In this document: in pieces, positions 37,701 to 45,047 of the stretch
Layout of the letters: every line of letters begins with the position of its first letter
Numbering within the stretch: the first letter of the stretch is position 1
Assembly (NCBI GenBank): GCA_031285565.1
Contig: JAITVY010000063.1
Coordinates: 1-64,000 of the forward strand
Length of the DNA: 64,000 bases
Origin: Tannerella sp.
GTDB lineage: Bacteria > Bacteroidota > Bacteroidia > Bacteroidales > Tannerellaceae
Direction of reading: 5' to 3'
Made by a program: the position numbers and the translations under genes
Notes under the pieces: model-generated
Told to the model about the DNA's origin: nothing
The model's database searches: none
The model's input: only the letters and a program-made list of their open reading frames with translations

Positions 37701-38111
37701 TACGTTGGCGCCGATGACGGATTCTCCGTTTTCATCTGTGATAGTTCCGGATATGGTTATTTTATCTGTTTGGGATGGTTTTGTTACGGCAGGTACGATC
37801 AGGATTTGTTTCCCTTGAATACTGTATGTCATATTCGTCCCTTTCAGGATTTCAGCCATAGTACGGTCAAGAGATTCGTTCTGCAGGTTTACTGAGATCC
37901 GTCGGTTTATGTCAATAGTAGACTCATTGTAACCTATAGTGGATTTTGTCTGTTTTTCGATTTCCTCAAATACATCAATGATCGGCACATTTTGCCTGGA
38001 AAGAGTTACTGTTTGTGCCTGAACATGGAATGAAACAGATAATAGGATTAAAAAGGCTGCGATCCTTATTCTGCGAGGATATTTAAAAGATGAAAAGATC
38101 TTTGTTTTCAT
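34710..38111 (-). CDS. SusC/RagA TonB-dependent transporter with STN domain, PUL2
   Basis: Protein of 1133 residues. Signal peptide to about residue 32; STN domain (LSRQNVPIIDVFEEIEKQTKSTIGYNEST ... GKQILIVP); carboxypeptidase-like domain (ISGTITDENGESVIGANVIEKGTTNGVITDVDG); plug (EVVVVGYGTMRKSDLTGS ... DASATAIYGARGANGVI) and barrel ending in TFTIGLNVSF. Function as for the other transporters of this window: TonB-dependent uptake plus signalling to FecR. The 312-nt gap before it carries a conserved motif, a 56-bp repeat, a hairpin and an antisense promoter. Confidence 0.96.
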   Translation of the reverse strand: MKTKIFSSFKYPRRIRIAAFLILLSVSFHVQAQTVTLSRQNVPIIDVFEEIEKQTKSTIGYNESTIDINRRISVNLQNESLDRTMAEILKGTNMTYSIQGKQILIVPAVTKPSQTDKITISGTITDENGESVIGANVIEKGTTNGVITDVDGKFSLSVNNNAILQVSYIGYTTQEIPIKNQRSFAIKLTEDSQALEEVVVVGYGTMRKSDLTGSTASVKSDVLEQRTVTSVNQALSGKVAGVNIATNSGRPGGRATVRIRGNSSISVTNEPLYVVDGVILNVSSPNTSRSDQTALVNGSSPIDYLNPNDIKSVEVLKDASATAIYGARGANGVIMITTKRGEGVNGTTVRYDTDFGVGILPRKLDVLNADEFLRNEELAYANAAKFDPMGFAAGNYKDPKTKRTDPRLFDTNGNPLYDTDWQDETIRDAFSQTHQISVTNTKGNDSYGLSLGFRSEEGLIVKSALKRYSGRFFLDSEVNNWLKVGGSLSYNYQDERQTDAMGDGGITVGRQIVEALPILPVKYADGTWAGNNDYPGMEGGNNPVHVATDRDYSLETKTMLGNVYANITLMKGLEFRSVLGTNIIDQKVKYYAGKQLIWISSPNGDAWIRNIKNTSWQFENYLTYNNTFAHIHRLTAMVGLSWQHVDNAYSRARGRGFQDDFFSYNNLGVATTQQIESSVDAYGLNSYFARLNYNLKDKYLLTVTGRFDGSSKFGSSNRYAFFPSVGLAWRMSEESFIKPATFISNLKPRVSYGVTGNSETGPYASQGGLGNYTLIFNGAQASGIGVSTLANPELKWEKTAQVNGGIDLGLFNNRLNIEADFYYKKTTDMLLGAPVPATSGYTSIVKNIGSMENKGFEVAINTVNISTKNFSWETTFNISFNKNKVLELGEGNDDIFPGPDILSNSNNIIRVGEPVGSFYGYKRLGTWGTSEEAEAAKYGKLPGDLKLWDKNNDGQINDADRIIIGKGIPDGYGTFSNIFRYKNLDLVVELQYMFGNDILDISKHSAEDRTGIANSYRTILDAWTPENQNTMIAQIRPTGAGYTTNIDSHFVEDGSFIRGRNLLIGYTFSRDLIKKIHLKNLRVYGSVQNFFVITKYDGYDPEVSDAVQSFSQGITVFGYPKPCTFTIGLNVSF

Positions 38112-38129
38112 TAAATATAACTATTTTTG
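38101..38129 (+). promoter_or_regulatory. Antisense promoter at the PUL2 susC start
   Basis: TTTG at 38101-38104 and TATTTTTG at 38122-38129 on the plus strand, 17 nt apart. The second box is an exact TAnnTTTG. It straddles the susC start codon (38109-38111). Confidence 0.55.
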
Positions 38130-38197
38130 TGGTTGAATACTAATTAATTTTATACGTAAAGGCTGTAAAATAAGTGTTCAATTTCATTAGGCGTTTT

Positions 38198-38253
38198 TCG
38201 TGACTCGACATAATCCAAACAAGTTTGGCTTCTGTTCTCACTACTTAAAACGT
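38198..38253 (-). repeat. 56-bp interspersed repeat, copy B
   Basis: Reverse complement of 15146-15201 with eight transitions. The palindrome CCAAACTTGTTTGG keeps perfect pairing through two compensating changes. It lies 86 nt before the susC start in the orientation of susC. Confidence 0.8.
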
Positions 38254-38262
38254 TCGATTTCA

Positions 38263-38307
38263 AATCGGAGGGTTTAGCTGCAAACGAGACTCTCCGGTTC
38301 TTTTTTT
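38263..38307 (+). terminator. Hairpin and T-tract of the PUL2 antisense RNA
   Basis: AATCGGAG (38263-38270) pairs with CTCCGGTT (38292-38299), with inner pair GTTT/AAAC, then seven T (38301-38307) on the plus strand. Confidence 0.6.
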
Positions 38308-38318
38308 CATAGGCATGT
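38307..38318 (-). promoter_or_regulatory. Conserved CATGCCTATGAA motif upstream of PUL2 susC
   Basis: Identical 12 bases occur at 50077-50088; one-letter variants at 27286-27297. Placed between FecR and SusC in all three. Role unknown; a susC promoter element is possible. Confidence 0.4.
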
Positions 38319-38390
38319 ATTTTAATGATTAGTGATTAATTATTATTTAATTTGCATTTAAACGATCAAACAATTTGTTGATATAATTTT

Positions 38391-38420
38391 AACTACCAAC
38401 TGCTTGCTGCTAGCTGCTCG
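38391..38420. repeat. AACTACCAACTGCTTGCTGCTAG phrase after the PUL2 FecR stop
   Basis: On the minus strand it starts 4 nt after the FecR stop and reads AGCAGCTAGCAGCAAGCAGTTGGTAG. It belongs to the same style of phrase as 13820-13893. Confidence 0.5.
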
Positions 38421-38423
38421 TAT

Positions 38424-39479
38424 TTAATGAATATAAATTTTATCTCCCTTTATTTCATAGTTGAATCCTTTTATAATATGTTTTAATACCGTAAGGATAT
38501 CATCTAATGTTTCATCGTATAAGAATTTTACGGTTATTATTTCATTATCCCAGGCTTTCGAATTAAGGTATATCGTCACATCATAACGGCGCTCTATCTC
38601 TTTTACGATTTCATAAAGTGAAGCTCTCTGAAATACCATTTGTCCTTTCTCCCAGGCCAGTACATAATCGAGACGGACTTGTTGTTGTAGGCTCTGTCCG
38701 GTTTTTTTATCAAATAATACCTGTTCATGCGGATCAAGAATAAAACTCTCATTGGTAGATTTTATATCTACTTTTATTTTCCCTTTAGCTAAGGTTGCAG
38801 TGGTATGTGAATTGTCTGAATAAGAAGAAATATTAAAAACCGTTCCTAATGCTTCTACGTTCATATCGTTGGTTTTTACGATGAACGGTTTTTTCTTGTC
38901 TTGTGCAACCATAAATTTGGCTTCTCCACTCAGATATATCTCCCGGTTTTTGCCTTTGAGTTCGGCAGGATAGAATAAGGTACTTCCGGAATTAATTATA
39001 ACTTTTGAATTGTCGGGCAGTACGATCTCCCTTGTTTCCCCATTGGGAACAAAATATTCAACCAGTGTCAGTTCGGGCGCTTGCTGGTTCTGCACAAACC
39101 ACCAGGCGGAGAGAACAGAAAGAAGTGGTATGATAAAGATGGCGGCTATCCGGGCAAAACGGATATATAAGGAATGTTTTCGATAAGCAGGTGGGCAGAA
39201 GCGATGTTTACTTTGATTATGCCGCTGCGAGAAAATGACTGATGAAATCGAACGACTTTTTTTACGTGCAACAAACTCCAGCCGTTCTTCTACTTGTTCA
39301 TATGATTTTTTTGTAGACTGATCAGCTTCGATATGCAGATCGTTCCAAACCTGATTGATAGCTTCTTCTTTTGCACGGGAAGCATAGGGTGCTTTCAGCC
39401 AGAAAAAGAACTTTTTCTGAACATCTTCAGGATGTGTCTGCTTAAAAAAGAGTTCTATAATCTTATATATTTTTGACAT
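38424..39479 (-). CDS. FecR-type anti-sigma factor, PUL2
   Basis: Protein of 351 residues. Cytoplasmic N-terminus (ELFFKQTHPEDVQKKFFFWLKAP), membrane helix at about 108-130 (FARIAAIFIIPLLSVLSAWWFV), FecR domain (VEYFVPNGETREIVLPDNSKVIINSGSTLFYPAEL ... LSGEAKFMVAQDKKKPFIVKTNDMNVEALGTVFNISSY) and a C-terminal DUF4974 (YDVTIYLNSKAWDNEIITVKFLYDETLDDILTVLKHI). It starts 69 nt after the sigma gene. More divergent from the PUL1 and PUL3 FecR proteins than those are from each other. Confidence 0.94.
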   Translation of the reverse strand: MSKIYKIIELFFKQTHPEDVQKKFFFWLKAPYASRAKEEAINQVWNDLHIEADQSTKKSYEQVEERLEFVARKKSRSISSVIFSQRHNQSKHRFCPPAYRKHSLYIRFARIAAIFIIPLLSVLSAWWFVQNQQAPELTLVEYFVPNGETREIVLPDNSKVIINSGSTLFYPAELKGKNREIYLSGEAKFMVAQDKKKPFIVKTNDMNVEALGTVFNISSYSDNSHTTATLAKGKIKVDIKSTNESFILDPHEQVLFDKKTGQSLQQQVRLDYVLAWEKGQMVFQRASLYEIVKEIERRYDVTIYLNSKAWDNEIITVKFLYDETLDDILTVLKHIIKGFNYEIKGDKIYIH

Positions 39480-39548
39480 GGTATTAGCTGCTTTTATATA
39501 TAAGACAGGCGAAGTTTATATTGCACCCAATGGGATAATAATTTTTTT

Positions 39549-40094
39549 TCAAATAAAGAAAACAACAAACAAAGTCAACACTTTGCGGATTTCTTTTAAA
39601 GCTAGATTCAGATGGTTTTCTACGGTTTTTTTAGAAATTCCCAAAGCTGTAGCAATTTCTTCGTTCTTCATTCCTTTTTTACGGCTCATCTCATAAATCG
39701 TTTTACGTTGAGGAGGCATCTGGTTTACGGTAAGTTGTTCAAGTAGCTCTATCTCACTCGCATACAATTCGCCTTCAATGGTTGATTCGGTTTCTTCCTG
39801 GTAGTTCTCCATATATAATTCTTCCACGTATTTATGTTCCAGATAATTAAGGGAGATGTTTCTGGACATCCGGTAGACATATGAATTGAAAGATTGTACA
39901 TTGTTTAACTTTTCACGATGTTCCCATATTTTCATGAAGATATCCTGCGCCAGTTCTTCGGCTACGGCATCAGATTTTACGAAATGAGAAATGAAGTATT
40001 TCATTTTTGGAAAATACTTCATAAATAGAAACTTGAACGCACTGTGTTCACCTAAAATCAGTCTCTGAACATATTGTGCATCTTCCGCTTTCAT
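39549..40094 (-). CDS. ECF sigma factor, PUL2
   Basis: Protein of 181 residues from ATG 40094. An in-frame ATG 162 nt earlier would include the promoter and an unusual leader, so it is not used. Region 2: FPKMKYFISHFVKSDAVAEELAQDIFMKIWEHREKL; region 4: LTVNQMPPQRKTIYEMSRKKGMKNEEIATALGISKKTVENHLNLALKEIRK. It controls PUL2 together with the FecR. A -33 CTTG and -7 TAAGTTTG pair (40128-40159) precedes it. Confidence 0.94.
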   Translation of the reverse strand: MKAEDAQYVQRLILGEHSAFKFLFMKYFPKMKYFISHFVKSDAVAEELAQDIFMKIWEHREKLNNVQSFNSYVYRMSRNISLNYLEHKYVEELYMENYQEETESTIEGELYASEIELLEQLTVNQMPPQRKTIYEMSRKKGMKNEEIATALGISKKTVENHLNLALKEIRKVLTLFVVFFI

Positions 40095-40127
40095 AATAGC
40101 GTGAACAGAATTAAAGGATGATATGTG

Positions 40128-40159
40128 CAAACTTACTTGAAAAATTTTATTCTTACAAG
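40128..40159 (-). promoter_or_regulatory. Promoter of the PUL2 sigma gene
   Basis: TAAGTTTG (40128-40135) fits TAnnTTTG exactly and CTTG (40156-40159) lies 20 nt upstream, giving normal Bacteroides spacing. The start codon is 33 nt downstream. Confidence 0.6.
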
Positions 40160-40589
40160 AAACGTATAAGTAAAAGTATTGCCGGATATTGGATATGCAT
40201 TCAGGATTTGTTGGGGGGGAATTTGATTCGTGTGGGTGTAAGTCGATAGGGGGCATACCTTTGCATTTAATAAATAGTCTATTGCTGAAAAGGAATCTCT
40301 GAATCTGCTTATCCCAATAATTGGAGAACTTATGCTTCCGTATAATATCACGCAGATTTTTGAAAAGTGGTGGGAGGATATCAATAATAGGGGAATGAGT
40401 GTTTTGTGATATTTAAACATTGTATAAGTTAATTTATAGACAATATTTCATATTATAATTAAACTTTTTAATATATATTTTTGTTATTTCAATAAATATT
40501 ATGGTGCGGAAGTAAGTGATCTCTTATATATCGGGTATGTAAAGTGAATGAACCCCGAAAATTATTTATTAATACTAAATTTTTAAACT
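40136..40589. other. Divergent intergenic region between PUL2 sigma and cystatin-like gene
   Basis: About 450 nt, AT-rich. It contains the sigma promoter at its left side and a TATTTTTG box (40476-40483, plus strand) about 106 nt before the cystatin-like start, implying a leader of about 100 nt. Nothing else is recognised. Confidence 0.5.
40476..40483 (+). promoter_or_regulatory. Possible -7 box of the cystatin-like gene
   Basis: TATTTTTG is an exact TAnnTTTG. No TTTG is found at the expected -33 place, and AT-rich sequence makes chance hits likely. Confidence 0.3.
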
Positions 40590-40853
40590 ATGGAACAAAA
40601 AGTAGGTGGATACACTGAGTATCGCAAAGTTACGGATGAAGATTTAAAAGTATTTCATGAAGTTAAATTTCCGGAAGGGGTAGGGTATACTCCTAAAGAA
40701 GTAGCTACACAGGTTGTAAATGGTATAAATTATCAATTTAAATGCATTAAAAAGGTAGTCGCTCCGGGTGCAAAAGAAGAAGACGTAATTATACTTATCC
40801 ACAAACCGAATCAAGGTGAGGCAAAATTAATGGAAATTATTCCAGCTAATTAA
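40590..40853 (+). CDS. Cystatin/stefin-like cysteine-protease inhibitor candidate
   Basis: Protein of 87 residues with no signal peptide, so probably cytosolic. It carries the pieces of the cystatin fold: an N-terminal glycine pair (VGGYTEYRKV), an alpha helix (DEDLKVFHEV), then EVATQVVNGINYQFKCI, in which QVVNG matches the QVVAG loop that enters the active site of papain-like proteases, followed by NY as in stefins, then strands (DVIILIHKPN, AKLMEIIPAN). Stefins are about 98 residues. If correct, it would block C1-type cysteine proteases; target in a bacterium is unknown. Single gene with its own terminator, lying between two PULs. Confidence 0.72.
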   Translation: MEQKVGGYTEYRKVTDEDLKVFHEVKFPEGVGYTPKEVATQVVNGINYQFKCIKKVVAPGAKEEDVIILIHKPNQGEAKLMEIIPAN

Positions 40854-40882
40854 AGTTAAGGTTTTATAGGTCATAAAACGAC

Positions 40883-40912
40883 AAGGACTGTCCGGTTTTT
40901 AGGACAGCCCTT
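40883..40912 (+). terminator. Terminator of the cystatin-like gene
   Basis: AAGGaCTGTCC and GGACAGcCCTT pair around GGTTTTTA, followed by TATCTTATT. It is 30 nt beyond the stop codon. Confidence 0.8.
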
Positions 40913-40932
40913 ATCTTATTATAAAAATGATA

Positions 40933-42036
40933 TCATTTCAATTTTATCACTTCACTTCCGGCTAACAGGAATGCGCCTGTTCCGTATACTTCCCAACTAT
41001 CTTCGTTAAAGTTCTTCCGGGGATCGGCTCCGATTGGTTGTACCCAACCAACACGTCCTTCTTCATTCACGCAGTTGTTCAAAGCAATCCAGCATTTTTC
41101 AATTGCGGGTTTATACGTTTTACTATCAAGCAAGCCATTATTCACACCCCATGCAAAAGCATAACAAAAGAAACCGGAACCGCTGACTTCACCTCCGGGA
41201 TAAGATGCCGGGTCGAGCAGGCTGGCACGCCAAAGGCCGTCTTCCTGTTGGAGGGAAAGTACACGGCCAGACATATCTTTAAATAACTGTTCGTAGAAAG
41301 GACGTTCCGGATAATTAGCCGGTAATTCCTGTAATATCCTGGCCAGGCCTCCTAGCACCCAACCATTTCCGCGTGACCAGAATACTTTTTTGCCGTTAGC
41401 TTCCCAACGGTCTTTATCATCACCTTTTATTACATAGTTCAGGTCGCGGGCAAATAATTTTTCTTCTTTGTTATACAGCAGATCATAACATTCTTTGAAA
41501 TACCGGTCATTGGCTTCCGTATATTTTTTGTCACCGCTGATGTTTGTCATTTTCACCAATACCGGCGGTCCCATAAAAAGCGCGTCGCACCACCACCATT
41601 TAATAACTTCAATCCCTTTGGTAGGATAGGGATTGGTTAACAGGATTTCCAATGTATCAATAGTTGGTTGGATCATTTTCTGTTGTTTTTCAATTCTATA
41701 TAAATCAAGATATGTCTGGCAGATGGCAATATCGTCTGCATGATACCAACGTCTGTACGGACGCCATTGCGTTGAGTCATTACCCATTGCCATCATTGCA
41801 TCGTATATCGTTTGTGACTTTGTGGTTTCCCATGCGGCAAACATTCCGGCATAGAAAGCGCCGTTGGTCCAATCGTTCTGTACATGACGCGGATGTTTGA
41901 TCTGCCATTCGGCAGCCTTGTTCATCGTAGCTTTTATAATATCCGGGTTGAATACCGGATTCGTATTTTTCTCACTGCAACATAAGATACCTGATAAAAT
42001 CAGTCCTCCTAATAAAAATAAAATGTTTTTTTTCAT
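40933..42036 (-). CDS. GH105 unsaturated rhamnogalacturonyl/glucuronyl hydrolase, PUL3
   Basis: Protein of 367 residues, lipoprotein signal (GILCCSE). The alpha/alpha barrel shows the GH105 marks WTNGAFYAGMFAAWE, YHADDIAICQTYLDLY and WWWCDALFMGPPVL (Asp151, the probable catalytic acid, with Asp101/102), KVFWSRGNGWVLGGLARIL and GSGFFCYAFAWGVNNG. Such enzymes hydrate the double bond left by pectate/rhamnogalacturonan lyases, releasing 4-deoxy-uronates. This is the strongest hint that PUL3 meets uronic-acid-containing glycans. Follows the GH2 gene at 104 nt. Confidence 0.9.
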   Translation of the reverse strand: MKKNILFLLGGLILSGILCCSEKNTNPVFNPDIIKATMNKAAEWQIKHPRHVQNDWTNGAFYAGMFAAWETTKSQTIYDAMMAMGNDSTQWRPYRRWYHADDIAICQTYLDLYRIEKQQKMIQPTIDTLEILLTNPYPTKGIEVIKWWWCDALFMGPPVLVKMTNISGDKKYTEANDRYFKECYDLLYNKEEKLFARDLNYVIKGDDKDRWEANGKKVFWSRGNGWVLGGLARILQELPANYPERPFYEQLFKDMSGRVLSLQQEDGLWRASLLDPASYPGGEVSGSGFFCYAFAWGVNNGLLDSKTYKPAIEKCWIALNNCVNEEGRVGWVQPIGADPRKNFNEDSWEVYGTGAFLLAGSEVIKLK

Positions 42037-42045
42037 ACTACATTT

Positions 42046-42142
42046 ATTGAGTAATTGAATAATAGATTAACTGAATAATTGATAGAATTCCATAATACAC
42101 AGAATTTACATATCTACTTTCTCCTTTTCCCTTTGTGAGTCT
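42046..42142. repeat. Low-complexity phrase between PUL3 GH2 and GH105
   Basis: ATTGAGTAATTGAATAATAG at 42046 onward and TACTTTCTCCTTTTCCC at 42116 onward. Together these are the reverse of the phrase at 28350-28396 after the PUL1 sigma gene. No gene lies in this gap. Confidence 0.55.
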
Positions 42143-44915
42143 ACGGAACAAATTTCAAATATACCTTCCCTTTCAACGGTTCTGCATGGTCTGAACTCAG
42201 AAAATAGTTCTGCTGGCCTTGCGGACCGGTCTCTTTGGCCGGCCTGAACTTCGTACCTACAGGGCTTATGGCATTTAATATAGATAACTGACCATCAGGA
42301 AACAAACCTAACGTGTTATCATTGTTACGTTTGATGGGTTTATCCGGTGTAAAGAGGTGCAGGAACAGGTTATCCGAGGCAGCCACCAGCCGTACGATAC
42401 CATCATCTGTTGTCAGGTCGGCAGCATATAGGTTGGAATGAAAACCTTTAAATTCAGGATATACCCACGATTCTCCGGTAACTGTATTGTTGTAGTCTTT
42501 CTCCCAGATATTGAACGTAACCCCTTTTAACCTGTTTTTCCAGACACGGTAAGGCCCGTTTCCCAACCATTTGATATGTTTTACTTTTTCTTCCGGATAA
42601 TCGAATGTAATACCGATATGATCGTGATATCCACCAACATTAAAAGAATAATCAATTTCTAACCATCCTGACGGCAAAAGGGCAAGTTGGATGAAATTCC
42701 GTTTACCCGGTCGTTTACTGTCCTTCGGGTTAAAAATAAATTGGATTTTCTCAATGCCGTTCTCTTCAATATTTTTTACTTCATCCAAGACCATGTTTTC
42801 ATTCGTAAACCGGGGGCCATTTTTCAGTGATAAATGTTTTCCGTCTACCGTGATTTCACGAAGAGTACCTTTTGATTTATCGATGAGAACTCGTGTTTTA
42901 CCCGATTCAAATACGATCTCATTATTTTGTTCCTTTTTGAGCACTTTTTCATTACCGGTTTCAATTAAGCCGGACGCATATGTTGATGCCCGTGTAATGG
43001 TTCGTGTCCAGGTATAAATTTCCATACCGTATGTATCTGTCGCGGTTAGGAACAAAGCATCATAATCAGCCATAGCCGTAGGCAGTTCAACTTTCAGTAT
43101 GCCGTCGAAACCCGGCTGCACATCAGGTATTGTCACTTTCGTTTCAATGTTTACGGATGTTCCTGATTGATAGTCGAATTTTACCCACTTTGCCGTAAAG
43201 CTGCATTGATTCAGGTTCGTGAAATGATAACGGTTTTGCACTTTGAAAGTCCCATCGAAAGTAGGAGGGAGGAAAGTGGTTCCTTCCAGCCGGATGGGCG
43301 ACCATATTTCTTTAATCGTAAAAAAGCTTCCTTCTTTCTCACGGTAGGGTCCCAGGATTCCGTCTGCCCCATGGTTTCCGTCGGTATCTATTTCGTTATT
43401 CCTATCATTACGGACGACACCGGCGTCTACCATATCCCAAAGGAAACATCCGGCACTCAACGGATTATTCTGCATCAGGTTCCAGTAGTCTTCCAATCCT
43501 GCACCATGTCCGCCATCATACAAACCATGGATTGCTTCTGTGGGAAAAAATACTTTATCTCCATTGAACAGGAAATTAGTACCTACCCCGTATGAAGGAT
43601 AATGGTACGTGTTCGTCTCCTTTTCTTCCAGCCAGGGATGGATTACATGTCGGTTTTGGATATCATATTTTGGATATTCGGGTAGTAATTCAAAGTTGAA
43701 GCCTCCCTCGTTTCCATTAGCCCATAGGATGATACTGGGATGATTAACATCGCGTGTTATGAGCTGGCGTACCTTTTCTTTTCCAACCGGCGTATCGTAA
43801 GGAGGATATTGCCAGGCAGTCAGTTCATCGATAACGTACAAACCTAATGAGTCGCAAATATCCAGGAAATGCCTGTCAGGCGGGTAATGTGACATGCGTA
43901 CGGCATTCATATTCATTTCCTTTATTAGCCGGGCATCCATCAGGCTGATAGCAAAATTCGTTGCTCTACCACTTGTTGGCCAATGTGTATGACGGTTAAC
44001 TCCTTTGAATTTAATTTTAGTCCCATTCACGTAAAAGCCATCTCCCGGACGTAACTCTGCCGTGCGGAAACCAAACTTCTCCGTAATAGTATGGATTGTC
44101 TGCCCGTCTTTTTTTATAGAAACGTCAACCATATATCTGTTGGGGAATTCAGACGACCATAGGGCGGGATTATTAAATTCTCCTGACAAACGAATGGTGT
44201 TTTCTTTATCTATGGTTACATGGATAGGATTTCCAAAAGGTTTACCATCTAATGTTTTTATCTGTGCTACCACTTCTGTTTTACGGCTGTTTCCTCCCGT
44301 AAATACATCCATCCGGAATGTGCCGTTACATTTGGCATCAATGGCAACCCGTTCAATATGTATCTGTGGAAGCGCTTCCAGCCATACTGGTCTGTAAATA
44401 CCGCCATAGACCCAAAAGTCTGCCTTACGTTCGGCAGCTTCAACGGTTTCATTAGACGATGCTTTATGAACTGTTACTTCCAGCAGATTTTCTTGTCCGA
44501 ATTTCAATAGTTTGCTGATGTCATATTTAAAACAATAATATCCCCCCAGGTGCATTTTTCCGGCGCTGCGGCCATTCACTTTTACTTCGGTGTCTGTCAT
44601 AGAGCCTTCAAACACAATGTTTACTTTTTTTGTTTTCCAGCTATCAGGGACACTAAACTGATAACGGTACATCCCGCTTTCGTTGGTGCGTTCCTTATCA
44701 TGACCGTACGTAAATTGTCCGAATCCCTCAAACTCCCAGTTGGAAGGTACCGGGATTTTTGTCCATTCACCGCTTTTCTGTCCGGCAGTACAGAAAAAAT
44801 CCCATAGTACAGTATTGTCACTTCCCGTACCCGAGAGGTACAGAGATTCCGTTTGCTGGGCATAAGAAGACAGCATACAGAAACTATAAAATAATAATAG
44901 AATTGTCTTTTTCAT
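42141..44915 (-). CDS. GH2 glycosidase (beta-galactosidase type), PUL3
   Basis: Protein of 924 residues with a signal peptide (1-20). Sugar-binding domain (MYRYQFSVPDSWKTKKVNIVFEGSMTDTEVKVNG), Ig-like domain, TIM barrel with FKGVNRHTHWPTSG, acid/base Glu403 in ANGNEGG and nucleophile candidate Glu460 in FFPTEAIHGLYDGG, then a C-terminal Ig and small-chain domain (IDYSFNVGGYHDHIGITFDYP ... WLGNGPYRVWKNRLKG) as in LacZ. Distinct from the GH2 of PUL1 and from the LacZ at 60393. Substrate could be beta-galactoside or beta-glucuronide. First enzyme gene after SusD. Confidence 0.93.
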   Translation of the reverse strand: MKKTILLLFYSFCMLSSYAQQTESLYLSGTGSDNTVLWDFFCTAGQKSGEWTKIPVPSNWEFEGFGQFTYGHDKERTNESGMYRYQFSVPDSWKTKKVNIVFEGSMTDTEVKVNGRSAGKMHLGGYYCFKYDISKLLKFGQENLLEVTVHKASSNETVEAAERKADFWVYGGIYRPVWLEALPQIHIERVAIDAKCNGTFRMDVFTGGNSRKTEVVAQIKTLDGKPFGNPIHVTIDKENTIRLSGEFNNPALWSSEFPNRYMVDVSIKKDGQTIHTITEKFGFRTAELRPGDGFYVNGTKIKFKGVNRHTHWPTSGRATNFAISLMDARLIKEMNMNAVRMSHYPPDRHFLDICDSLGLYVIDELTAWQYPPYDTPVGKEKVRQLITRDVNHPSIILWANGNEGGFNFELLPEYPKYDIQNRHVIHPWLEEKETNTYHYPSYGVGTNFLFNGDKVFFPTEAIHGLYDGGHGAGLEDYWNLMQNNPLSAGCFLWDMVDAGVVRNDRNNEIDTDGNHGADGILGPYREKEGSFFTIKEIWSPIRLEGTTFLPPTFDGTFKVQNRYHFTNLNQCSFTAKWVKFDYQSGTSVNIETKVTIPDVQPGFDGILKVELPTAMADYDALFLTATDTYGMEIYTWTRTITRASTYASGLIETGNEKVLKKEQNNEIVFESGKTRVLIDKSKGTLREITVDGKHLSLKNGPRFTNENMVLDEVKNIEENGIEKIQFIFNPKDSKRPGKRNFIQLALLPSGWLEIDYSFNVGGYHDHIGITFDYPEEKVKHIKWLGNGPYRVWKNRLKGVTFNIWEKDYNNTVTGESWVYPEFKGFHSNLYAADLTTDDGIVRLVAASDNLFLHLFTPDKPIKRNNDNTLGLFPDGQLSILNAISPVGTKFRPAKETGPQGQQNYFLSSDHAEPLKGKVYLKFVP

Positions 44916-45006
44916 TATTGAATGATGGTATTAGATAATTATGTCAATCAGTAATTAAATTACACAAATATAATGATTTTTACCTGATATCATAGAATTC
45001 AATAGA

Positions 45007-45038
45007 ATAGGGTTGTGCCGAAAAGAAGACACAACCTT
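45007..45038 (-). terminator. Hairpin after the PUL3 susD gene
   Basis: GGTTGTG (45011-45017) and CACAACC (45030-45036) pair around a 12-nt loop, 12 nt beyond the susD stop. No strong T-tract, so it may give partial termination or a 3' end that favours susC-susD. Confidence 0.5.
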
Positions 45039-45047
45039 ATCTACCTG

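Larger units (their letters stand above)
38136..38307 (+). ncRNA. Predicted cis-antisense RNA to the PUL2 susC leader
   Basis: From the promoter at 38101-38129 to a hairpin at 38263-38299 followed by a T-tract (38301-38307). At about 170 nt it is longer than the other three and includes the reverse of the 56-bp repeat. Ends are inferred. Confidence 0.5.

Noticed and set aside
40095-40256. Longer start for the PUL2 sigma factor
   Set aside because: The added 54 residues are unlike sigma proteins and would overlap the promoter-like pair at 40128-40159.
40133-40420. 95-residue minus-strand frame upstream of the PUL2 sigma gene
   Set aside because: No conserved features, overlaps the sigma promoter, and composition is that of intergenic DNA.
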